This document shows positions 1 through 4,708 of a stretch of 13,153 nucleotides of DNA, piece by piece (position 1 is the stretch's first letter; the number at the start of each line of letters is the position of its first letter). Made by a program: the position numbers and the translations under genes. The stretch is from NCBI GenBank assembly GCA_947178085.1, contig CAMWWS010000034.1, positions 1 through 13,153 of the forward strand. Direction: 5' to 3'. This DNA is from an uncultured Lachnospiraceae bacterium. Lineage in GTDB: Bacteria > Bacillota_A > Clostridia > Lachnospirales > Lachnospiraceae. Below the pieces are notes generated by a model. That model did no database searches. It had not been told where the DNA came from and was given only the letters and a program-made list of their open reading frames with translations.

Positions 1-214
1 GGATTGGCTTAGCCTCTTCCAAAATCTCTGCATGAGGGGTTGCGGAAGCCGCAACGGTAATCGTTCCTTTACTTCCGTTAGAAGCTGATGAGTCGTTTCC
101 GTTAGAAGCTGATGAGTCGTTTCCGTTAGAAGCTGTTGTGTCGTTACCGCATCCTGTAAGAACGCCCAGTGATAATGCTGCTGTTAATAATACTGCAATA
201 AATCTTTTCTTCAT
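1..214 (-). CDS. metQ: MetQ-like methionine-binding lipoprotein, N-terminal part
   Basis: Only the first 71 codons are in the window; the gene continues past the left edge. The start ATG (212-214) has a strong GGAGGAG ribosome binding site at 221-227. The protein begins MKKRFIAVLLTAALSLGVL and then TGC, a classical lipoprotein signal peptide with lipobox L-T-G-C, so the Cys near residue 22 should be lipidated and hold the protein on the outer face of the membrane. After a Ser/Asn/Gly/Asp-rich linker comes ITVAASATPHAEILEEAKP, which matches the start of the mature NlpA/MetQ solute-binding fold. In this family the protein captures methionine and delivers it to MetNI. It is the last gene of the metN-metI-metQ order, which supports the call. 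The linker contains a three-copy repeat, listed separately. Substrate preference (L- or D-methionine, or a peptide) cannot be read from this fragment. Confidence 0.88.
   Translation of the reverse strand, partial: MKKRFIAVLLTAALSLGVLTGCGNDTTASNGNDSSASNGNDSSASNGSKGTITVAASATPHAEILEEAKPI
73..144 (-). repeat. 24-bp tandem repeat in the MetQ linker, three copies
   Basis: Three adjacent 24-bp units lie at 73-96, 97-120 and 121-144. The first two are identical and the third differs at a few bases. The length is a multiple of three, so each copy adds eight residues (a Ser-Asn-Gly-Asn-Asp-Ser-Ser-Ala-like unit) to the flexible tether between the lipid anchor and the binding domain. Copy number can probably vary by slippage without breaking the frame. 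Confidence 0.9.
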
Positions 215-236
215 AATTTTCTCCTCCATCTTTTGA

Positions 237-294
237 CCTGCGGATTTGTTATTTGCATGTAAAAAATCTATTTTTTACATTATGCTTACGCAGG
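237..294 (-). promoter_or_regulatory. Stem-loop between metI and metQ
   Basis: The 129-bp gap between metI and metQ holds a nested inverted repeat. The outer arms are CCTGCG (237-242) and CGCAGG (289-294). The inner arms ATGTAAAAAAT and ATTTTTTACAT (257-280) are perfect 11-mers around 2 bases, more realistically nine pairs with a six-base loop. In the mRNA this stem sits just upstream of the metQ ribosome binding site. The U-rich 3' arm could make it a weak partial terminator, or it could protect the metQ message and allow more binding protein than membrane components. Its role is inferred; the pairing is seen directly. No good separate metQ promoter was found. Confidence 0.5.
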
Positions 295-343
295 CATATT
301 TCTATGTAAAGAACAAAGCGTTCCTTAAATAGCGTATTAATAA

Positions 344-1006
344 TCACAATTTTCTCTTATCAATTTTATTGGACAATTTCATTCCTATTGTCTGAAAAAT
401 CTGAACAAGTACAATAAGCAGGATGACTGTAACAAACATGATATCTGCCTTCCATCTGTGATATCCGTAACGGATTGCAATATCGCCAAGACCGCCTCCG
501 CCGATACAGCCCGCCATAGCGGAATATCCCAGAATAGTGCCGAGTGCAATGGTTGCACCTACCAGTATTGAGGTTCTCGCTTCTACTAATAGAACTTTCC
601 ATATAATAGTAAACGTATCTGCACCCATACTCTGCGCCGCTTCAATTACTCCCTTGTCCACTTCATTCAATGAGGACTCTACCATACGTGCTATGAAAGG
701 GGCAGCAGCGCAAGTAAGCGGAACAATGGTTGCTGTGGCACCGTAACTTTTTCCTACGATAAGTATGGTAATAGGCTGAATTAATATAAGCAGAATCAAA
801 AACGGTATGCTTCTGATTATATTTGCAATGAAATCCAAAATTTTGTAAATAACCGGATTGGGTTTAATTCCGCCTTTACCGGTTACAGCAAGCGTAATTC
901 CCATGGGGAGTCCCAGCAGATAACCGAAAAGGGTTGAAACCAGCGTCATATACATGGTATCTTTGATTCCCTTAATTATCATCCATACTATTTCTTTAGT
1001 CCACAT
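344..1006 (-). CDS. metI: MetI methionine ABC transporter permease
   Basis: This is a 220-residue inner-membrane permease with about five hydrophobic segments. It carries the EAA loop (EAAQSMGADTFTIIWKVLL) that docks with the ATPase, and the IGGGGLGDIAIRYGY stretch typical of MetI. It would form the methionine channel as a dimer with the MetN dimer. A TTG at 1013-1015 is an alternative in-frame start, but it directly abuts the AGAGGAGG ribosome binding site. The ATG at 1004-1006 lies nine bases beyond that site and is preferred. The coding region overlaps the end of metN by 11 bases, so translation is probably coupled. Length matches the family. Confidence 0.94.
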   Translation of the reverse strand: MWTKEIVWMIIKGIKDTMYMTLVSTLFGYLLGLPMGITLAVTGKGGIKPNPVIYKILDFIANIIRSIPFLILLILIQPITILIVGKSYGATATIVPLTCAAAPFIARMVESSLNEVDKGVIEAAQSMGADTFTIIWKVLLVEARTSILVGATIALGTILGYSAMAGCIGGGGLGDIAIRYGYHRWKADIMFVTVILLIVLVQIFQTIGMKLSNKIDKRKL

Positions 1007-2036
1007 AACCGTCAACCTCCTCTACCGCAAGACCTCTTTCCGTAAGATATGCTTTCATTTGCTCTTGCATTTCACTATCTTCCGGAAGCTGCAGAATCAT
1101 TTCTCCTCTGGCAATTCCCTCTACGTTTTTCGTATCAGCCTTTAAAATATTTACAGGCTGCCCGAATTTCAGCACCATATTGGCAATTACGGGCTCAAAA
1201 GAGGAATTAACCGAAAAAACGATTCGAATACAGCTTTTACCCTCCATCAAAGACCTTTGATGACTTTCCAGATTCAGTTCGGCAGCGTCCTCACTGCCTT
1301 TGACTATCAGCTTTTTAGCTGCCGGAGTCTGAGGATGGCTGAAAATATCAAATACCCTTCCCTGCTCAACCAACTGACCGTTACTTATAATCGCTACATG
1401 GGAACAGATTTCCCTGACTACGGCCATTTCGTGGGTGATGATTACTATAGTAATGCCGTATTGTCTGTTGATATCTTTAAGTAAAGCAAGGATTGCCTGT
1501 GTTGTTTGTGGGTCTAAAGCACTGGTTGCCTCGTCGCATAACAGAATCTTGGGATTTCCCGCAAGTGCTCTCGCAATTGCCACACGCTGTTTCTGTCCTC
1601 CGGATAATTGAGACGGATATGCTTTGGCTTTCTCCCTCATACCAACTATGTCTAGGAGCTCTTCAGCTTTCTTTCTGGCTTCTTTTTTCTTTACGCCTGC
1701 AATGACCAGTGGAAAGCAGATATTGTCGATTACGTTTTTTTGCATTAACAGGTTGAAATGCTGAAAAATCATAGCAATTTCACTTCTCTGTTTCCGCAAT
1801 TCCTTATTTGTCATGGCACTTAAATCTTTGCCTTCAATTTCTACTGTCCCTTTGGTCGGACGTTCCAGAAAATTTAAACACCTGACAAGTGTGCTTTTAC
1901 CTGCTCCCGACATTCCGATGATACCGTAAATGTCGCCCGCCTGTATTGACAGGTTGATATCCTGCAGCGCTTCTACTTCAGAATCTTTTGTTGTAAAGAC
2001 TTTAGTAAGGTCACGAACTTCTATAATTCCTGCCAT
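996..2036 (-). CDS. metN: MetN methionine ABC transporter ATPase with NIL regulatory domain
   Basis: This 346-residue cytoplasmic ATPase powers methionine import. Visible motifs are Walker A GMSGAGKST (41-49), the Q-loop near IFQHFNLL, signature LSGGQKQR, Walker B ILLCDEATSALD and the H-loop Thr-His-Glu. After the ATPase domain, roughly residues 265-340 form a C-terminal NIL (ACT-like) domain, which in known MetN proteins binds methionine and inhibits transport when the internal pool is high. That domain distinguishes MetN from other amino acid importers. The start ATG has AAAGGA seven bases upstream. Expression is likely governed by the attenuator in its 5' leader, and it is co-transcribed with metI and metQ. 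Confidence 0.95.
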   Translation of the reverse strand: MAGIIEVRDLTKVFTTKDSEVEALQDINLSIQAGDIYGIIGMSGAGKSTLVRCLNFLERPTKGTVEIEGKDLSAMTNKELRKQRSEIAMIFQHFNLLMQKNVIDNICFPLVIAGVKKKEARKKAEELLDIVGMREKAKAYPSQLSGGQKQRVAIARALAGNPKILLCDEATSALDPQTTQAILALLKDINRQYGITIVIITHEMAVVREICSHVAIISNGQLVEQGRVFDIFSHPQTPAAKKLIVKGSEDAAELNLESHQRSLMEGKSCIRIVFSVNSSFEPVIANMVLKFGQPVNILKADTKNVEGIARGEMILQLPEDSEMQEQMKAYLTERGLAVEEVDGYVD

Positions 2037-2125
2037 ATGTATGTCCTTTCTTTTGAAAAGTTTACCTGTTTCAGTTGCTGCTGTGGCTTAGGACTGATGT
2101 CTCTGAATATTTATTCGCCAGACAT

Positions 2126-2156
2126 AAAAACAGGTGCATGGGTATCATGCACCTGT
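2126..2156 (-). terminator. Attenuator terminator in the metNIQ leader
   Basis: On the minus strand ACAGGTGCATG pairs perfectly with CATGCACCTGT across the five-base loop ATACC, giving an 11-bp stem. Its last base starts a run of five T, followed by ATG. This is an intrinsic terminator placed inside the operon leader, about 90 bases before the metN start, so it should stop transcription before metN unless prevented. Its 5' arm and loop (2137-2155) also form the 3' arm of the antiterminator. Confidence 0.9.
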
Positions 2157-2204
2157 GAATTCATTATAATAGCAGCTTTTGAATCAGGTTCTATGATACA
2201 CATG
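2137..2204 (-). promoter_or_regulatory. Antiterminator hairpin overlapping the leader peptide end
   Basis: In the minus-strand RNA the 5' arm (2204 down to 2185) pairs with the 3' arm (2155 down to 2137) in three blocks. CAUG pairs with CAUG, then one U/C mismatch, then GUAUCAU pairs with AUGAUAC (seven pairs), then an AGA/GC internal loop, then ACCUG pairs with CAGGU. The total is 16 pairs. The 3' arm takes the 5' arm and loop of the terminator, so the two hairpins cannot coexist. The 5' arm is codons 28-33 of the leader peptide plus the first bases of its UGA stop, so a ribosome at the stop would block it. Pairing is seen directly; function is inferred. Confidence 0.8.
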
Positions 2205-2285
2205 AAAAACATCTATAACACGGCACATCTGCATTGTGTTACGGCACATCATCATATTCATAGTCATCATGATGCTATTTTTCAT
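2184..2285 (-). CDS. Methionine-rich leader peptide of the metNIQ operon
   Basis: This 33-residue ORF starts MKNSIMMTMNMMMCRNTMQM and ends just after HVYHRT. Nine of its first 20 residues are Met (1, 6, 7, 9, 11, 12, 13, 18, 20), and Cys is at 14 and 21. The ATG at 2283-2285 has AAAGGAG (2293-2299) at ideal spacing, and the ORF is the first one downstream of a strong promoter about 30 bases away. Met is normally one of the rarer residues, so this density in a short ORF placed before a methionine transporter is unlikely to be chance. The codons from Met6 to Met20 cover 2226-2270 and end about 21 bases before the antiterminator 5' arm, so a ribosome stalled there would leave that arm free. Proposed role: a cis-acting sensor of Met-tRNA charging, not a protein with its own function. 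It is too short for most gene callers. No homologue can be checked here. Confidence 0.85.
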   Translation of the reverse strand: MKNSIMMTMNMMMCRNTMQMCRVIDVFHVYHRT

Positions 2286-2322
2286 GTGGCATCTCCTTTC
2301 AATTCATATTATATCGTGTCTT

Positions 2323-2351
2323 ACTATATAACAAATCAATTCCATTGTCAA
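2323..2351 (-). promoter_or_regulatory. Sigma-A promoter of the metNIQ leader
   Basis: On the minus strand a perfect TTGACA (2346-2351) is followed by exactly 17 bases and then TATAGT (2323-2328). Transcription should begin near 2316, giving about 30 bases before the leader peptide start. It lies about 50 bp past the cysK stop codon. I see no intrinsic terminator after cysK, so some cysK read-through could also enter this leader and meet the same attenuator. Confidence 0.88.
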
Positions 2352-2398
2352 GTATAACGTAAACGATGTTTCCGTACACAAGTCCGGTCTGCTTTTTA

Positions 2399-3340
2399 TT
2401 ATGATTCTGTAGAAAACAGTGGTGTGGATAAGTATCTGTCGCCTGAATCGGGCAGTAATGCAACAATTACTTTGTCCTTATTTTCGGGACGCTTAGCAAG
2501 TTCTTTTGCTGCAAAGAGTGCGGCGCCGGAAGAAATACCTACCAATACGCCTTCTTTAACTGCGATTTCCCTTCCGGCAGTAAAAGCGTCTTCATTGGAT
2601 ACTTTAATGATTTCATCATAAATCTCAGTGTCTAGAACTTCCGGTACAAAACCGGCGCCGATACCCTGAATTTTATGTGCGCCCGGAGCTCCACCTGATA
2701 AAACAGGGCTGTTTTCGGGTTCTACCGCAACTACTTTCACATTAGGATTTTTCTCTTTTAAATAAGTTCCTACGCCCGTAACTGTGCCGCCTGTACCTAC
2801 GCCTGCTACGAAGATATCTACTTTTCCGTCGGTGTCATTCCAGATTTCCGGTCCTGTTGTTGCTTTATGTACTTCGGGATTAGCCGGATTCACGAACTGA
2901 CCCAAGATTACGGAACCCGGTGTGGAAGCCTGAAGTTCTTCTGCTTTGGCAATCGCGCCTTTCATGCCTTTGCTTCCTTCGGTTAATACAAGCTCTGCTC
3001 CATATGCCTGTAACAGTTTTCTTCTTTCTACACTCATCGTTTCCGGAAGAGTTAGGACTGCCTTATAACCTTTAGCTGCCGCTACAGCCGCAAGACCGAT
3101 ACCGGTATTTCCGGAAGTAGGTTCGATAATGGTTGCGCCTGGTTTCAATATACCTTTCTTCTCTGCATCTTCAATCATGCTGAGCGCGATACGGTCCTTT
3201 ACAGAGCCTGCCGGATTAAAATATTCAAGTTTTACTAAAATAGTAGCGTCCTCAACCTGATTAGCCTTTGCGTAGTTTGACACCTCTAATAAGGGTGTAC
3301 CGCCGATAAGTTCTACTGAGCTTTTTTTAATGTTTGCCAT
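2399..3340 (-). CDS. cysK: Cysteine synthase A (O-acetylserine sulfhydrylase)
   Basis: This 313-residue cytoplasmic PLP enzyme makes L-cysteine from O-acetylserine and sulfide. The PLP lysine is K48 in NPAGSVKDR. The substrate loop TSGNTG is at 75-80, the phosphate-binding GTGGT at 182-186, Ser270/271 in GISSGAA contacts the pyridine ring, and the terminal [10 protein letters not shown] is typical. The stretch [18 protein letters not shown] favours CysK over cystathionine beta-synthase, and there is no CBS regulatory tail. Length is normal. The start ATG has GGGAGG nine bases upstream. Its position beside metNIQ puts cysteine synthesis and methionine uptake together. It has its own promoter and a roughly 130-base structured leader. 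Confidence 0.96.
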   Translation of the reverse strand: MANIKKSSVELIGGTPLLEVSNYAKANQVEDATILVKLEYFNPAGSVKDRIALSMIEDAEKKGILKPGATIIEPTSGNTGIGLAAVAAAKGYKAVLTLPETMSVERRKLLQAYGAELVLTEGSKGMKGAIAKAEELQASTPGSVILGQFVNPANPEVHKATTGPEIWNDTDGKVDIFVAGVGTGGTVTGVGTYLKEKNPNVKVVAVEPENSPVLSGGAPGAHKIQGIGAGFVPEVLDTEIYDEIIKVSNEDAFTAGREIAVKEGVLVGISSGAALFAAKELAKRPENKDKVIVALLPDSGDRYLSTPLFSTES

Positions 3341-3359
3341 AATAAATTTCCTCCCTGTT

Positions 3360-3377
3360 ACGGATATGCTTATCCGT
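3360..3377 (-). promoter_or_regulatory. Hairpin just upstream of the cysK ribosome binding site
   Basis: ACGGATA and TATCCGT form a perfect seven-pair stem around four bases, ending only a few bases before the GGGAGG of cysK. There is no T run, so it is not a terminator; it may affect translation or message stability. Further upstream in the same leader (3427-3463), AAACCT can pair with AGGTTT, or the overlapping CTACT can pair with AGTAG, which are mutually exclusive pairings. No S-box, T-box or other riboswitch core was recognised. Confidence 0.5.
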
Positions 3378-3474
3378 GTTTCTTATTATTTATTAATTCA
3401 TGTTTTGGTCTCAAAAATTTGAATTGAAACCTGATTTTTAAATACTACTTAAACAGTAGGTTTTGTATGAAATG

Positions 3475-3503
3475 ATAATACTCCTATATTATTTATATGT
3501 CAA
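3475..3503 (-). promoter_or_regulatory. Sigma-A promoter of cysK
   Basis: On the minus strand TTGACA (3498-3503) and TATTAT (3475-3480) are separated by exactly 17 bases, with an AT-rich upstream region (3504-3540). The start site should be near 3468, leaving a leader of about 125-130 bases before cysK. Confidence 0.85.
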
Positions 3504-3543
3504 TAGTAAATTTTAAAATTTTTTATTTTTATTTTTTACTTCC

Positions 3544-3581
3544 TTTTCGGAATTGTATACCTGCCGAAAACAGATTATAAT
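3544..3581 (+). promoter_or_regulatory. NUDIX gene promoter with an overlapping inverted repeat
   Basis: TTGTAT (3553-3558) and a perfect TATAAT (3576-3581) are 17 bases apart and face the NUDIX gene; the -35 is weak. A dyad TTTTCGG (3544-3550) and CCGAAAA (3564-3570), 13 bases apart, brackets the -35 box. That is a plausible operator for a repressor, but no regulator gene is nearby and the operator role is inferred. Confidence 0.55.
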
Positions 3582-3615
3582 TACATTAAGTAGGATTTGA
3601 AGGAGTGAAAAATAA

Positions 3616-4107
3616 ATGTTTTTTAAGTATTGTGCGGAATGCGGTTCTAAATTAGAAGATATCAGATGTGGCGATGATGATTGTAAGATTTGTCCGTTGT
3701 GTAAGAAAATATATGGCAGCAGTCCTTTTCCCGTTGTAGAAGTGTTGGTAGTCAATGAGTTCAATGAAATACTTTTACTAAAGCAGAATTACATATCAGA
3801 AACCAAATGGACAGTTGTATCCGGCTATATGATAGATGGCGAAACGATTGAGGACGCTGTAGCGCGTGAAGTAAAAGAAGAAACCGGGCAGGATGTTATA
3901 AGCTGTAAATATGTATCCAGTTATTACTTCGCACCTAAGCAGCTTATTATGATTGGATTTATTGCTTATGTAAAAAAATCGGAATTTTCAGACTCTGATG
4001 AAGTGGATGATATTAAGTGGTATAAAATGGATGAAGTAAATAGCGTTATAGCACGTGAAAATAATTGTTCCGGGATGCATTGGGATAAATGCAGGGAATT
4101 ATTATAG
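3616..4107 (+). CDS. NUDIX hydrolase with N-terminal zinc ribbon
   Basis: This is a 163-residue protein. C6-x2-C9 and C26-x2-C29 form a zinc ribbon like that at the front of NudC-type NADH pyrophosphatases. The NUDIX box spans about residues 70-92: G70, E76, R84-E85-V86, E88-E89-T90-G91, matching GX5EX7REUXEEXGU completely. The family hydrolyses nucleoside diphosphates linked to another moiety, with Mg or Mn bound by the box glutamates. The protein is shorter than NudC, so the substrate (NAD(H), ADP-ribose, a damaged nucleotide or other) is not assignable. AAGGAG precedes the start by ten bases. It is divergent from cysK and appears to be a single-gene unit. No clear intrinsic terminator follows; the palindromic element begins 13 bases after its stop. 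Confidence 0.88.
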   Translation: MFFKYCAECGSKLEDIRCGDDDCKICPLCKKIYGSSPFPVVEVLVVNEFNEILLLKQNYISETKWTVVSGYMIDGETIEDAVAREVKEETGQDVISCKYVSSYYFAPKQLIMIGFIAYVKKSEFSDSDEVDDIKWYKMDEVNSVIARENNCSGMHWDKCRELL

Positions 4108-4120
4108 ATTATGTTTTATA

Positions 4121-4363
4121 GGCTGAGAGGGCAGATTGCGCAAAATGTTCACTTAAGCCTGGCTTCGGAATATGGATTTTCTAAATATTCCGGCGATGTT
4201 GTGGTGGACGGACGCAACCGCCCGCAATTCGCCATCTGGGCGAAGACGCGGGCTTTTCGGGACATCCATGTCCCGAAATTGCTGGATATCAGGCGGAATA
4301 TTAAGAAAATCTCATATTCCTCCGTAAGGCACTTCCTGAACATTATGCGCAATCTGCCAGCCA
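4121..4363. repeat. Long imperfect palindromic element (MITE-like or structured RNA)
   Basis: The two halves are near mirror images. The left end (4129-4150) reads GGGCAGATTGCGCA then AAATGTTC; its near-complement GAACATTATGCGCAATCTGCC is at 4338-4358. Inside, a left hairpin (4167-4191, GGAATAT/ATATTCC) matches the complement of a right hairpin (4295-4320). The centre holds a GC-rich stem (GCCCGC with GCGGGC, enclosing TTCGCC with GGCGAA, about 4219-4253) and a perfect 11-bp hairpin TTTCGGGACAT/ATGTCCCGAAA (4255-4278). No transposase or credible coding sequence is present; ORFs here follow from the palindrome. It could be a non-autonomous mobile element or a structured transcript. The complementarity is seen directly; the class is inferred. 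Confidence 0.7.
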
Positions 4364-4457
4364 AGGTTCTGTAGATATACATTATGCACAATCTGCCAGC
4401 CAAGGCTCTGTAGACATACATTATGCGCAATCTGCCCACCAAGGTTCTATATAGACA
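4341..4457. repeat. 39-bp tandem repeat, three copies
   Basis: Units lie at 4341-4379, 4380-4418 and 4419-4457, each beginning CATTATGCGC or CATTATGCAC and containing AATCTGCC and CCAAGG. They differ at a few bases, most in the third copy. The first unit is also the right end of the palindromic element, so the repeat appears to be a multiplication of that end. The length is a multiple of three, but no convincing gene runs through it. Confidence 0.85.
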
Positions 4458-4461
4458 CCTT

Positions 4462-4490
4462 TTGCCCGATTTCTGCAATGTTAATATTAT
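4462..4490 (+). promoter_or_regulatory. Candidate addB promoter
   Basis: TTGCCC (4462-4467) is followed by 17 bases and TATTAT (4485-4490). The -35 is moderate and the -10 good. It is the best promoter I see before addB. If used, the transcript would carry the 139-bp palindromic element (4525-4663) in its 5' leader. Confidence 0.4.
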
Positions 4491-4524
4491 ATGAAGTTGC
4501 GAAACAGCACTTTTTTAATGTGTA

Positions 4525-4663
4525 GTTGTACAATATAGACAATATCATAAGCAGGTGCTATGGAGCCGTCGGTACTTAGGCTGCGTACTTTGCGGCCTTA
4601 GTACCGCTACGAGCGACAACGCAGCGAGAGCGTGCCTGCGTTGATTTGTCTATATTGTACAAC
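4525..4663. repeat. 139-bp palindromic element with perfect 18-bp inverted ends
   Basis: GTTGTACAATATAGACAA (4525-4542) is exactly complementary to TTGTCTATATTGTACAAC (4646-4663). Inside, GCAGG (4551-4555) pairs with CCTGC (4635-4639), and GGTACTTAGGC pairs with GCCTTAGTACC with one mismatch. AT-rich ends with a GC-rich structured core suggest a MITE or a similar dispersed palindrome. No target-site duplication is obvious. It lies 45 bases before the addB start, so it may be in the addAB leader RNA. Confidence 0.8.
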
Positions 4664-4708
4664 GTCCGTCTTGAGAAAACTTATCAATTCCAGAAAGGAG
4701 AACCAAAA

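Noticed and set aside
1007..1015. TTG start for MetI
   Set aside because: It directly abuts the AGAGGAGG ribosome binding site; ATG at 1004-1006 is correctly spaced.
2037..2357. 106-residue ORF on the plus strand
   Set aside because: It lies antisense over the met leader, is rich in His and Cys only because it reads the complement of the ATG codons and hairpins, and has no ribosome binding site.
2037..2398. SAM riboswitch or T-box as the control element for metNIQ
   Set aside because: Neither strand shows the conserved S-box core nor the T-box GGTGGNACCGCG-type element. The promoter, Met-rich ORF and paired hairpins explain the leader instead.
3513..3764. 83-residue minus-strand ORF across the cysK/NUDIX promoter region
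   Set aside because: It is antisense to the NUDIX start and covers both divergent promoters; no supporting motif.
4111..4374. 87-residue plus-strand ORF after the NUDIX gene, and a 109-residue minus-strand ORF at 4149-4478
   Set aside because: Both run through the palindromic element and 39-bp repeat; the repeated peptide units reflect the DNA repeat. There is no recognisable domain or good ribosome binding site.
4341..4457. CRISPR-like array
   Set aside because: The repeats are directly adjacent with no unique spacers, only three copies, and no cas gene is present.
4646..4708. Upstream TTG start for AddB
   Set aside because: It falls inside the 18-bp inverted end, adds non-homologous residues and lacks a ribosome binding site; GTG at 4709 has one and gives the family N-terminus.
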